64,000 nucleotides of DNA from assembly GCA_037131955.1 (NCBI GenBank), contig JBAXQC010000006.1, forward strand, positions 8,943 through 72,942, given 5' to 3'. Positions 1-7,646 of the stretch are shown here, piece after piece (the first letter of the stretch is position 1; each line of letters opens with the position of its first letter). A program made the translations under genes and the position numbers. The stretch comes from CAIMMJ01 sp037131955 (GTDB lineage: Bacteria > Bacteroidota > Bacteroidia > UBA4408). The notes beneath the pieces are model-generated. The model saw only the letters and a program-made list of their open reading frames with translations, was not told the origin of the DNA and searched no databases.

Positions 1-589
1 GTGCTCCTGTCATTTCTGTTTCAATAAATCCCGGGGCAATAGAATTACATCTAATATTTCTTGAACCTAATTCCAGCGCCACAGATTTTGAAAAGCCAAT
101 GATACCAGCTTTTGAAGCTGCATAATTTGATTGTCCGGCATTTCCTTTTACTCCCACAACAGAACTCATATTTATGATGCTTCCTTTGCGAGCTTTAAGC
201 ATTGGGCGCTGCACCGCTTTTGTAATATTAAAAATCGATTTAAGGTTTACTTTAATTACTTCATCAAAATTTTCTTCCGTCATTCTCATCAGCAAACCGT
301 CTTTTGTTATTCCAGCATTATTTACAACAACATCAATAGTTCCAAATTCTGCAACAATTGCAGTAATTAAGTCATCGGCTGCTTTAAAATCTGATGCATC
401 ACTTTTATACCCTTTTGCTTTAATTCCAAAAGCGGATAATTCTTTCTCCAGTTCTTTTGCTTTTTCATCGCTAGAAAGGTAAGTAAATGCCACATTTGCT
501 CCTTGTTCTGCAAATTTAATTGCTATACCTTTTCCTATTCCTCTTGAGGCTCCTGTAACAAGAGCCACTTTATTTTCTAGTAATTTCAT
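1..589 (-). CDS. fabG: 3-oxoacyl-[ACP] reductase FabG (3' end outside window)
   Basis: NADPH-dependent short-chain dehydrogenase that reduces 3-oxoacyl-ACP in each round of cytoplasmic fatty-acid synthesis. Reading from the ATG at 589, the first ~196 residues are present; the C-terminal ~50 lie beyond base 1. Visible are the Rossmann motif TGASRGIG (residues 12-19), the NNAG motif, the catalytic Ser region (NMSSVVG) and the YAASKAG motif carrying the catalytic Tyr and Lys. After this comes NSIAPGFIETEMTG, which matches FabG well. It lies alone with its own promoter, with lhgO behind it on the same strand. Other SDR reductases are possible, but the motif set and the match through the C-terminal loop favour FabG. 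Confidence 0.93.
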   Translation of the reverse strand, partial: MKLLENKVALVTGASRGIGKGIAIKFAEQGANVAFTYLSSDEKAKELEKELSAFGIKAKGYKSDASDFKAADDLITAIVAEFGTIDVVVNNAGITKDGLLMRMTEENFDEVIKVNLKSIFNITKAVQRPMLKARKGSIINMSSVVGVKGNAGQSNYAASKAGIIGFSKSVALELGSRNIRCNSIAPGFIETEMTGA

Positions 590-608
590 ATTAAAAAAAT
601 TTAATCTT

Positions 609-637
609 CAAATATAGTTAATTTGATTTTATTGCAA
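609..637 (-). promoter_or_regulatory. Bacteroidota-type promoter of fabG
   Basis: On the minus strand TTG (637-635), an 18-nt spacer and TATATTTG (616-609) match the Bacteroidota consensus TTG-N17-20-TAnnTTTG. The box ends 20 nt upstream of the fabG ATG. Assignment is by pattern only. Confidence 0.65.
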
Positions 638-693
638 TTTGCAGCCTAGGTTACATTGGTTAAAAAAACAGAATAAATTGTTGGCTACTAGAT

Positions 694-1914
694 TTAGCTT
701 AAATTAAAAAATTCCGTAGCCATTTTTTCTATTTCTGAACCAATGGCCAAAGACGCTGTAGCAGCAGGAGATGGTGCATTTAAAACATGCAATGCATTTC
801 CACTTTTTTCAATTTTAAAATCGTCAATCATTTCTCCTTCTGGTGCAAGTGCCATTGCTCTTACGCCTGCTCTTCCGGGTACAATATCGTCCATCTCTAA
901 GCTTGGAATTAATTTATTTAAGCGTTTTAGAAATAATTTTTTCGAAAAAGCACCTCTATATTCATCTAAACCAAACTTCCAATGTTTTGCAAAAAATTTC
1001 CAAGTTCCTCCAAACGCAAATGCCTCAACCGTGTCTTTTAAACTAAAATCTGTTTTGCCATATCCTTCACGTTTAAAAACAAAAACTGCATTTGGTCCGC
1101 ATTCTGTTCCTCCTTGAATCATTCTTGTAAAATGAACTCCTAAGAATGGAAATTTGGGATTGGGAACGGGATAAATTAAATGTTTTACTTTTTCCATTCC
1201 TTTTTCTGAAAGGTCGTAATAGTCGCCTCTAAATCCCACAATAGCTGCATCAGTTTTTGTACCTTCTTTTTTTGATATTCTGTCGCTTTGCAATCCAGCA
1301 CACGCAATAATATAACTTCCAGAAAAATTTCCTTTAGGAGTTTTTATAAGAGTGTAATCTTGATGTTTTTCAAACTCCTGTGCCTCTGCGCCGGTTATTA
1401 CTTTGCTTTGAGGGAATTTTGCTTCAAATATTTCTACATATTTTCTAGTTACATCAGCATAATCTATAATGCCGGTGCACGATACATGTATTCCTGCAAT
1501 TCCTCTGCAATAAGGTTCAATTTCTTTTATTTCTTTTGGACCAACCAGTCTTAAACCCTCCACTCCGTTTTTTTGACCATTTCCAAATACTTTATTCATG
1601 TGCTCAAGCTCCGATGGATCGGTGGCAACAATTAGTTTTCCGCAAATGTCATGTGCCACATGGTGTTCTTTTGCAAAGTCTACAAGTTCTCTTCGTCCAT
1701 CCACACACAAACGAGCTTTATAGGATCCAGGCTTGTAATAAATCCCAGAATGTATAACGCCAGAGTTATGGCCTGTTTGATGTGCCGAAACTTCATTTTC
1801 TTTTTCTAATACAAGTATTTTTTTTGATGGGTATTTAGTATTTAATTTTAGTGCAGTTGCCATCCCAACTGCTCCTGCTCCAATTATTATAATATCAAAA
1901 GTTGTGTTCTCCAT
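694..1914 (-). CDS. lhgO: L-2-hydroxyglutarate oxidase (FAD-dependent)
   Basis: Oxidises L-2-hydroxyglutarate, a side product of 2-oxoglutarate-reducing enzymes, back to 2-oxoglutarate, with electrons passing to FAD and then usually to the respiratory chain. The 406-residue length is normal for the family. The N-terminal dinucleotide-binding motif GAGAVG is at residues 12-17, followed by the conserved HQTGHNSGVIHSGIYY segment near residues 45-60 typical of LhgO/L2HGDH. A C-terminal PGRAGVRA block also fits. ATG start; the gene lies 29 bp after the 284-residue membrane protein and may be read through from that operon. Glycerol-3-phosphate dehydrogenase or other DAO-family oxidases are less likely because of the HNSGVIHSG motif. 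Confidence 0.9.
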   Translation of the reverse strand: MENTTFDIIIIGAGAVGMATALKLNTKYPSKKILVLEKENEVSAHQTGHNSGVIHSGIYYKPGSYKARLCVDGRRELVDFAKEHHVAHDICGKLIVATDPSELEHMNKVFGNGQKNGVEGLRLVGPKEIKEIEPYCRGIAGIHVSCTGIIDYADVTRKYVEIFEAKFPQSKVITGAEAQEFEKHQDYTLIKTPKGNFSGSYIIACAGLQSDRISKKEGTKTDAAIVGFRGDYYDLSEKGMEKVKHLIYPVPNPKFPFLGVHFTRMIQGGTECGPNAVFVFKREGYGKTDFSLKDTVEAFAFGGTWKFFAKHWKFGLDEYRGAFSKKLFLKRLNKLIPSLEMDDIVPGRAGVRAMALAPEGEMIDDFKIEKSGNALHVLNAPSPAATASLAIGSEIEKMATEFFNLS

Positions 1915-1943
1915 TTTAATTTAAGTGTAATTAATTTTTTCTT

Positions 1944-2798
1944 TTAATAAATCGAAAGTATATAATTTTTTGCTTTGTCGTTGAATTTTCGTTTTACCAA
2001 ATAATTTCTTTTTCTAACTAAAAATTCTGCTCTTTGCACACCACCTAAATAGAATTTTTGAAAAAACGAATAACCAATTAGTACAGATGTGATGTAATTT
2101 TTTATAAAAAAACTATACACTCCAAAGCTAAGGCCGGCCAATTGAAACAAAACACTCACTGCTCCTTCGGCAAAATAGCCTGCGTAAATTTGACCTGTAC
2201 CTGGGAGAAAACTAGATAGCTTGCCTGCTTTTTTTTCGCTTTTATATTTTGGTATTGCTTTTAAATTATATAGAACATCAAGCTCAATTAGCTTTTGTAT
2301 TTTTTCATCACTGCTATAATGATAATTGATGTATTGTTTAATTTTTTCTTTGGCTAAGTTAAAGCTGTCAAGTTCGTTTAAAACTAATCCATGCAACAAA
2401 AAAGATTTAACAATATAGGTGCTGTCTTCAATATAATTTTGCAATTGAATTAATTGAGATTCGGCATTTTGGAAATTAGAATTTAAATAACTCGCAAATG
2501 CATTTTTATACCTTGCTAAGTAAAGCAAACTATCAGGTAAATCATTAAATTTTATTCTCGACAAACTATATTCTGCCTCCACAAAATTATTTTGTGCCAA
2601 CAAACAATCTCCTTTTTTTATCAAGGCACGGGTTAATTCCAAATTGTTAGAAGGGTTATATGCAATTCTTTCGTATTCAATTCCTGCCAAAACAAAATTT
2701 TCTGCATTAAAAAGGCTGTCTGCTTTTTGCCAATTATTCGCTGAAAATCCTTCTAAGTGGAATATGCAAATCAAGCATAATATTATTGTATATTTCAT
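1944..2798 (-). CDS. Secreted helical-repeat protein with C-terminal membrane motif (paralogue A)
   Basis: Unassigned function. The 284-residue product starts with a signal peptide (hydrophobic stretch to about residue 19, ending GFSA). Residues ~25-170 are helical with a TPR-like spacing (ADSLFNAENFVLAGIEYERIAY and later repeats). Near residue 195 comes SFLPGTGQIYAGY followed by two hydrophobic segments, a pattern seen in DUF5683-type membrane proteins. The neighbouring 301-residue protein has the same layout (VPGLGKYYAGY), so the two look like tandem paralogues. The start codon lies 65 bp inside the upstream gene in another frame, which suggests translational coupling. Family naming is tentative; the architecture is directly visible. 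Confidence 0.7.
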   Translation of the reverse strand: MKYTIILCLICIFHLEGFSANNWQKADSLFNAENFVLAGIEYERIAYNPSNNLELTRALIKKGDCLLAQNNFVEAEYSLSRIKFNDLPDSLLYLARYKNAFASYLNSNFQNAESQLIQLQNYIEDSTYIVKSFLLHGLVLNELDSFNLAKEKIKQYINYHYSSDEKIQKLIELDVLYNLKAIPKYKSEKKAGKLSSFLPGTGQIYAGYFAEGAVSVLFQLAGLSFGVYSFFIKNYITSVLIGYSFFQKFYLGGVQRAEFLVRKRNYLVKRKFNDKAKNYILSIY

Positions 2799-3639
2799 TG
2801 TATTGTTGTTCTCTGTATGTTCTTACGCTTATGGCACTACCCCAAATGTTTCCAGCATAAAATATAGAAAAAATAGAAGCAAATAAAATAAACTGAACAT
2901 CCTTAGGGCCTCTACGGTAAAGGTTTTCTGCGGCTACTACTCCAAATATTGCACTGGGCAAAAATGTAGCCATGGCCTGTCCTCTATATCCTGCATAATA
3001 TTTTCCTAATCCAGGAACTAGTGCAGATAAACCAGCCGCCACAACAGGAGATTTCTTTTTTACTTTTTGCAATTCTTTTTTGTACGCTATGAGTTCTTTT
3101 TGTTCTTCGGAAAACTGTACGTTGTTGTATAAAAATATATTACTTATGGAATCAAATCTTTTGTAGTCTTTTTTTAGCAAGGCACAAATACTTAGGTCCA
3201 TTTTTGCCAATTCCAAAAACAATGAATCGTTTTTAGTATCAATTTTAGAAATTAAATTTTCGGCGTTAAGTGGCTTTCTTAAATATATCCATTCAAATGT
3301 TTCGTAGAATTTTGATTTTAGGTATACTGTAGAGTTCTTACTTACTTTTTCAAAATATACTATGCTTGAATCTAATTTTTTTTGATTGTATAAAGACCAA
3401 GCAGCAAGGTAATTTAAACTGTCGTTAATTTGTTCAGTAAAATAATTATCAGGAAATTTTTTATGAATACCTTTAATTAAAAATAGTGCATCAGTGTGTT
3501 CTTTACTATTTATTAAGTGCTCTATAAATTTTAATTCCTCTCGAGCAAGGTTAGATGAATCTTTTTGATCTTGTGCTTTAAGTAGCGCTGAAAAGCATAG
3601 AAAAACAAGCCCAAACACAACTAATTTAATGATTCTCAT
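2734..3639 (-). CDS. Secreted helical-repeat protein with C-terminal membrane motif (paralogue B)
   Basis: Unassigned function. The 301-residue product has a signal peptide (residues 1-22, LVFLCFSALLKAQ), a Lys/Asp/Ser-rich helical repeat region with TPR-like spacing to about residue 190, then SALVPGLGKYYAGYRG and hydrophobic segments (FLPSAIFGVVAAENLY, FILFASIFSIFYAGNIWGSA). This repeats the layout of the next gene downstream. Its start overlaps the end of the YidD-like gene by 14 bp and its end overlaps the next gene by 65 bp, so the four genes from 4811 to 1944 are very likely one transcript. An envelope role linked to YidD is inferred from this context only. Confidence 0.7.
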   Translation of the reverse strand: MRIIKLVVFGLVFLCFSALLKAQDQKDSSNLAREELKFIEHLINSKEHTDALFLIKGIHKKFPDNYFTEQINDSLNYLAAWSLYNQKKLDSSIVYFEKVSKNSTVYLKSKFYETFEWIYLRKPLNAENLISKIDTKNDSLFLELAKMDLSICALLKKDYKRFDSISNIFLYNNVQFSEEQKELIAYKKELQKVKKKSPVVAAGLSALVPGLGKYYAGYRGQAMATFLPSAIFGVVAAENLYRRGPKDVQFILFASIFSIFYAGNIWGSAISVRTYREQQYNEIYNNIMLDLHIPLRRIFSE

Positions 3640-4126
3640 GCTTGTGTTTATGGTATTGATGTGAATACGTTTCTACTGAATCAATTATTTTGTTGTTTCT
3701 ATTGAGGTTTAAGTCCGACATGTCAATAACTGTAAATTGAGTGCAACGTGTAAGCCTGTCCGCAGATAATGCAACACCTTTTATTAATCCGTATTTTTGA
3801 ATGCAAGCCTTGCTAAATGCCGAACAACTAATTTCATAAGGACAGTTGGCTGCAATTTGCTGTGAAACTTGTTTTTGGTAAAAAAACATCATTGCACCAA
3901 ACGTTAATGAAATTGGATTGTAGCGAATAAAAACATTCTTACTTTTGGTTTTTAAAAATTTTACATCTCTCTTTTTAAAACTTGCATCTTTAAATTCCTG
4001 ACTTAGAATTAAATTTTTTTCATCAATAATTTTTTTATTCTGGCTAAACAAAGTGGGGGAGAGCAGAATTAAAAAAACAACTAATGCAGATTTAGTTTTT
4101 AGAAGTTGGGCTAATAAATTTTGCAT
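3626..4126 (-). CDS. yidD: YidD-like membrane protein insertion efficiency factor with N-terminal extension
   Basis: YidD proteins sit at the inner membrane and are reported to assist YidC/Sec-dependent insertion of membrane proteins. The core is visible in the second half: MMFFYQKQVSQQ, then CPYEISCSAFSKACIQKYGLIKGVAL and a final RLTRCTQF, which carry the three family cysteines. The product is 166 residues against about 70-110 for ordinary YidD. The extra N-terminus is a signal or membrane segment (ALVVFLILLSPTLFSQ) plus ~50 polar residues, so this copy may face the periplasm. I start at the ATG at 4126, just before the hydrophobic stretch; an ATG at 4165 would add 13 residues. It overlaps both neighbours. 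Confidence 0.75.
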   Translation of the reverse strand: MQNLLAQLLKTKSALVVFLILLSPTLFSQNKKIIDEKNLILSQEFKDASFKKRDVKFLKTKSKNVFIRYNPISLTFGAMMFFYQKQVSQQIAANCPYEISCSAFSKACIQKYGLIKGVALSADRLTRCTQFTVIDMSDLNLNRNNKIIDSVETYSHQYHKHKHENH

Positions 4127-4811
4127 TGGAAGGAATTTTAAAACTAAAATTAGTGTCTTCAACATCTGAATTTAACTTTGGGTTGGAGTAGGTTTTTTTA
4201 GAAATCACAGAATCGTTTATTCCTACATACTCAAACTCTGTAATGGTTAGAGGCATTTTTAAGTTGCCTATGTATTGATAATTAGAATAGAAAGATTTTT
4301 GTAAAGGCTTATTGTTTTTGTTGTAGAAACAAATGAATATGGGTAGAGAGTTCTCGTGCACCAATTCTACCTTTCCAACATCAGGATTGTTTTCATTTGT
4401 CCAAATGGTTACAATCATTTTCTTTTCTCCTGTGGCAGAAGGCTTTGTTGATTTTAATTTAAAACCAAGCTTCGTCAATCCCATATCGTTAATGTTTCCT
4501 GAAAGAAAATTGTAAAAAATACTGTTTTCAGAACTCAAATCTAAGCCTTGGGTAACAGTAGCAGTGTTTGTTTTAAAATCGTAATGTTTAAACTCACCGT
4601 TGTTATTAGTAATTGTTATTTGTTCACTAGGATAAGTAGATTTGGTAACCATTAAACCGCCAGTTACCCTATAATAAACATTGCTTTTTATAACTATTGA
4701 TTTTTTATTGTGCAATGTTTTGGCTACCATTTCCAACTTCAATTTTTCTATTTTCATTTGAGCGTTAACACCAAAACAAATAAGAAAAGTAAGAAGTACT
4801 ATTTTTTTCAT
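4092..4811 (-). CDS. Secreted LolA-like protein of unknown function
   Basis: A 239-residue exported protein: the signal peptide (IVLLTFLICFGVNAQ) ends near residue 17. The rest is beta-rich with a layout recalling LolA/LolB-fold proteins of Bacteroidota: an early helix, YYRVTGGLMVTKST, a central strand set, GKVELVHENSLPIFICFYN, PLTITEFEYVG and a terminal DTNFSFKIPSNAKFI. This fold often binds lipid or lipoproteins, but no catalytic motif is visible and the assignment rests on pattern similarity. It is the first gene of the YidD cluster, overlapping the YidD start by 35 bp. A -7 type promoter box lies just upstream of its ATG. Confidence 0.6.
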   Translation of the reverse strand: MKKIVLLTFLICFGVNAQMKIEKLKLEMVAKTLHNKKSIVIKSNVYYRVTGGLMVTKSTYPSEQITITNNNGEFKHYDFKTNTATVTQGLDLSSENSIFYNFLSGNINDMGLTKLGFKLKSTKPSATGEKKMIVTIWTNENNPDVGKVELVHENSLPIFICFYNKNNKPLQKSFYSNYQYIGNLKMPLTITEFEYVGINDSVISKKTYSNPKLNSDVEDTNFSFKIPSNAKFISPTSKN

Positions 4812-4816
4812 TGCCG

Positions 4817-4824
4817 CAAAAATA
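4817..4824 (-). promoter_or_regulatory. Putative -7 box for the YidD cluster
   Basis: TATTTTTG on the minus strand matches TAnnTTTG exactly and ends only 5 nt before the ATG at 4811. No clear TTG lies at the right distance. If used, the transcript would have almost no 5' leader. Confidence 0.4.
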
Positions 4825-4854
4825 GAGAAAGTACTGAGTAAAAAAAACGATTAC

Positions 4855-5208
4855 TTATTTGTGAGCGTCTTTTTTGCAACATTCGTTTAACTTTTCGTAT
4901 GCTTTATTTTGTGCAGGATGATTATCTGCATCATACCCTACTTTTGTTAGTGAAATTCTTATATTCTCTGAAGTAGTTTTTTTAGGATTAAACCACACAC
5001 TCAAATACTTAGAATCTACGTTTAAGTTAGATTTTTTTACTCCCTTTTCAAAAGCCATTGCTTTTTCAATGGTTTCTTTGCACATATCGCACACTGCCGA
5101 AGTTTTTATGTTTACAAAGCTCAACTTGGGAGTAATAATTGAGTCTTTTTCTTGAGTAAAACCATTTAATGCAAAAAACAGGCTAATTAAAATTATAAGA
5201 TATTTCAT
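4855..5208 (-). CDS. Exported heavy-metal-associated (HMA) domain protein
   Basis: A small exported metal-binding protein, 117 residues from the chosen ATG at 5208. That start gives a clean signal peptide (ILISLFFALNGFTQ); an ATG at 5226 would add six residues. The HMA fold is shown by AVCDMC, with C40 and C43 in the CxxC metal site followed by KETIEKAMAFEKGV, and by the strand YLSVWFNPKKTT. The C-terminal tail NECCKKDAHK adds a Cys pair and a His. Such proteins bind Cu(I) or similar soft metals. The metal and partner cannot be told from the sequence, and no transporter is adjacent. It diverges from accB. Confidence 0.8.
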   Translation of the reverse strand: MKYLIILISLFFALNGFTQEKDSIITPKLSFVNIKTSAVCDMCKETIEKAMAFEKGVKKSNLNVDSKYLSVWFNPKKTTSENIRISLTKVGYDADNHPAQNKAYEKLNECCKKDAHK

Positions 5209-5268
5209 GTTGTAATATTTTATCACAAGATACTCAAAAACCTTACCACATAAACAATTAAATAGTAG

Positions 5269-5298
5269 TTGAAAATGTGGTGTTTAAAGATATTTTTG
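5269..5298 (+). promoter_or_regulatory. Bacteroidota-type promoter of accB-accC
   Basis: TTG (5269-5271), a 19-nt spacer and TATTTTTG (5291-5298) match the Bacteroidota primary-sigma consensus fully. The transcript would carry a leader of about 85-90 nt before the accB ATG at 5391. Confidence 0.7.
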
Positions 5299-5390
5299 TT
5301 TTAAATCATCACAAATGTAAAAGTATTTTTTGTGAATTTATTCGCAAATACTAATTTCACCCTTCTAAACAAGGAAAAATAATAAACAGA

Positions 5391-5882
5391 ATGGAACTAA
5401 AAGAAATTCAAGACCTCATAAGATTTGTTGCAAAATCAGGGGTTTCTGAGGTAGAATTAGAATCAAAAGGGTTTAAAATTGTCATTAAAACCGGCAATGC
5501 CCAAGAAATTATAAGGGTTGCAGAACCAACTGTAATTCATGCTCAAGTTCCGGTTGCTTCTGCTCCAGCACCTGTAGCTGCAACACCTGCAGCACCTGCG
5601 GCTCCAATAGCAGCAGCGCCTGTTGCCGACGATTCATCAAAGTACGTAACTATAAAATCGCCAATGATAGGAACGTTTTATCGTTCATCAGGACCGGGTA
5701 AACCACTTTTTGTTAATGTTGGCGACGAAATTACTGCTGGCAAAGCAGTGTGTATTATTGAAGCTATGAAATTGTTTAACGAAATTGAATCTGAAATTTC
5801 TGGAACAATAGTAAAAGTATTGGTAAACGATGCAACTCCGGTTGAGTATGACCAACCGTTATTTTTAGTTGAGCCTAAATAG
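5391..5882 (+). CDS. accB: Acetyl-CoA carboxylase biotin carboxyl carrier protein
   Basis: Carries the biotin that is carboxylated by AccC and then passes CO2 to acetyl-CoA to make malonyl-CoA, the first step of fatty-acid synthesis. The 163 residues comprise an N-terminal domain (to ~45), an Ala/Pro/Val-rich flexible linker (~48-85), and a C-terminal biotinyl domain. The biotinylation motif EAMKLF has its target Lys at residue 127, and the domain opens with VTIKSPMIGTFYRS. Length and layout are standard. It is followed 61 bp later by accC, with a small hairpin between them. ATG start; the promoter is ~90 nt upstream. Confidence 0.96.
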   Translation: MELKEIQDLIRFVAKSGVSEVELESKGFKIVIKTGNAQEIIRVAEPTVIHAQVPVASAPAPVAATPAAPAAPIAAAPVADDSSKYVTIKSPMIGTFYRSSGPGKPLFVNVGDEITAGKAVCIIEAMKLFNEIESEISGTIVKVLVNDATPVEYDQPLFLVEPK

Positions 5883-5905
5883 TAAGCTCATATAAGTTTT
5901 AATTG

Positions 5906-5925
5906 GGCTCATTAAAAATTGAGCC
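5906..5925 (+). promoter_or_regulatory. Hairpin between accB and accC
   Basis: GGCTCA (5906-5911) and TGAGCC (5920-5925) form a 6-bp stem with an 8-nt loop and no T-run behind it. It is not a convincing terminator; it could be an mRNA processing or stability element that sets different amounts of the two proteins. Confidence 0.35.
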
Positions 5926-5943
5926 TTACATAATTTTCGATAT

Positions 5944-7278
5944 ATGTTTAAAAAAATACTTATTGCAAACAGAGGTGAAATTGCACTTAGGGTAATAAGA
6001 ACCTGCCGTGAAATGGGAATTAAAACGGTTGCCGTTTATTCTACTGCCGACAAAGAAAGCTTACATGTGAAGTTTGCCGATGAAGCTGTTTGCATAGGCC
6101 CCCCTCCAAGCAAAGATTCTTACCTAAACATGCAAAGAATTCTTTCTGCTGCAGAAATTACAAATGCCGATGCTATTCATCCTGGTTACGGTTTTCTTTC
6201 AGAGAATGCCAAGTTTTCTAAATTGTGCCAAGAGCACGGAATAAAATTTATTGGTGCTTCGCCAGAAATGATAGAAGGCATGGGTGATAAATCCAATGCC
6301 AAAGACACCATGAAAAAAGCGGGAGTTCCCACAATTCCTGGTTCCGATGGTTTGCTTACAGACATTGACGAAGCAATAAAAGTTGCAAAGGCAATGAAAT
6401 ATCCTGTTATTCTAAAAGCAACTGCCGGTGGCGGAGGAAAAGGAATGAGGATTGTTTGGAAAGAAGAAGAATTATTAGAAATGTGGGACAGTGCAAGGCA
6501 AGAAGCAGGTGCCGCTTTTGGCAACGATGCCATGTACATGGAAAAATACATTCAAGAACCACGACACATTGAAATTCAAATTGTAGGCGATCAGTTTGGG
6601 AAAGCCTGCCATTTAAGCGAAAGAGACTGTTCAATACAACGTCGTCATCAAAAATTATTAGAAGAAACACCTTCTCCGTTTATGACACCCGAGCTGAGAG
6701 ATGCCATGGGAGATGCCGCCGTAAAAGCTGCCTTGGCAGTGAAATACGAGGGCGTTGGAACAGTAGAGTTTTTGGTGGACAAAGACAGAAATTTCTATTT
6801 TATGGAAATGAATACCAGAATTCAGGTGGAACATCCCATAACAGAAGAAGTAATTGATTACGATTTAATTCGTGAGCAAATATTAGTGGCAGCAGGCATT
6901 CCAATTTCAGGAAAAAATTATTATCCAAATTTGCATGCCATAGAATGTAGGATAAATGCCGAAGATCCTTACAATAATTTTAGACCTTGTCCTGGGAAAA
7001 TTACTAATTTACACATTCCTGGTGGTCATGGAGTAAGAGTAGATTCACACGTTTATGCTGGATATACTATCCCTCCCAACTACGACTCAATGATTGCAAA
7101 ATTAATTACCATTGCACAAACAAGAGAAGAAGCCATTGCAAAAATGTACAGGGCTTTAAGTGAATTTGTGATAGAAGGTGTAAAAACTACCATTCCTTTT
7201 CATTTGAAGTTGATGCAAAACGATGATTTTAAAGCAGGAAATTACACTACTAAGTTTTTAGAAACTTTTGATTATTAG
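5944..7278 (+). CDS. accC: Acetyl-CoA carboxylase biotin carboxylase subunit
   Basis: ATP-grasp enzyme that carboxylates the biotin on AccB with bicarbonate and ATP in the cytoplasm. The 444-residue length is normal. Features seen are the N-terminal biotin-carboxylase domain (KILIANRGEIALR, HPGYGFLSENA), the glycine-rich ATP lid GGGGKGM at residues 162-168, EPRHIEIQIVGD, and the catalytic block MEMNTRIQVEHPITEE near residues 287-302 with its Arg at 292. The C-terminal domain follows (IECRINAEDP). It is the second gene of the accB-accC pair and the likely end of that transcript. Pyruvate or propionyl carboxylase subunits are longer or fused, so AccC is the best call. Confidence 0.96.
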   Translation: MFKKILIANRGEIALRVIRTCREMGIKTVAVYSTADKESLHVKFADEAVCIGPPPSKDSYLNMQRILSAAEITNADAIHPGYGFLSENAKFSKLCQEHGIKFIGASPEMIEGMGDKSNAKDTMKKAGVPTIPGSDGLLTDIDEAIKVAKAMKYPVILKATAGGGGKGMRIVWKEEELLEMWDSARQEAGAAFGNDAMYMEKYIQEPRHIEIQIVGDQFGKACHLSERDCSIQRRHQKLLEETPSPFMTPELRDAMGDAAVKAALAVKYEGVGTVEFLVDKDRNFYFMEMNTRIQVEHPITEEVIDYDLIREQILVAAGIPISGKNYYPNLHAIECRINAEDPYNNFRPCPGKITNLHIPGGHGVRVDSHVYAGYTIPPNYDSMIAKLITIAQTREEAIAKMYRALSEFVIEGVKTTIPFHLKLMQNDDFKAGNYTTKFLETFDY

Positions 7279-7361
7279 AATTTAGTTGAAATAGTTATTA
7301 AAATAATTAATGTTGGTGTTTTTGCTTTATTGTAGTTGATTACCATTAAAGAAATAATTTT

Positions 7362-7493
7362 TTGGAACAAATATTTGCAAACATTCTGCTTTCAAATCCA
7401 GTAAAAACAGAATTAGACTCAATGGAAACAGCATCATTAGTAGATACCGGTGCTTTGTTATTGCATATTCCAAAGTATTTGGCAATTCGGTAG
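7362..7493 (+). pseudogene. 5' remnant of a clan AA (retropepsin-like) aspartic protease gene
   Basis: Read from the TTG at 7362 this encodes 43 residues containing ANILLSNPVKTEL and the active-site motif LVDTGALLLHIP, then KYLAIR and a stop. This is the N-terminal third of small bacterial clan AA aspartic proteases (usually ~120-130 residues, with DTGA as the catalytic motif). There is no ATG, and the opening bases would give a family-like MGT-type start only with a frame change. The matching C-terminal third lies at 8797-8913, beyond the Fic gene. The middle third was not found. I infer a gene broken by insertion of the Fic locus and then decay. Confidence 0.7.
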
Positions 7494-7547
7494 TTATCTG
7501 CTATTATTACGAGACAGCTCAAAAACAACAAGCAATTTTTGAAGTTG

Positions 7548-7630
7548 AACGAGAGTAATTTTTACTTTTATTTTAACAACGAGAGTAAAAAATGATTATT
7601 TTTACCCTTGTATAGACAACATGAGTAAAA
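7548..7630 (+). promoter_or_regulatory. Repeated operator-like motifs upstream of the Fic gene
   Basis: The motif ACGAGAGTAA occurs at 7549-7558 and 7579-7588, and a variant ACATGAGTAA at 7619-7628. Each is linked to inverted partners: AGTAA-TTT-TTACT around 7554-7566, and GTAAAAA...TTTTTAC around 7585-7605. The last lies over TACCCTTG (7603-7610), a near match to the -7 promoter box. The layout suggests a repressor site set that controls the Fic gene, whose own C-terminus looks like a winged helix. This is inference from spacing. Confidence 0.45.
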
Positions 7631-7646
7631 TTGACGTTTAAACATA

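Noticed and set aside
131..482. Forward-strand open frames in the first 500 bases
   Set aside because: They are antisense to fabG, whose motifs are clear on the minus strand.
5906..5925. Terminator between accB and accC
   Set aside because: The stem is short, the loop long and no T-run follows; the two genes are expected to be expressed together.
7346..7531. Minus-strand 61-residue open frame upstream of Fic
   Set aside because: The plus strand of the same bases carries the recognisable VDTGA protease fragment.
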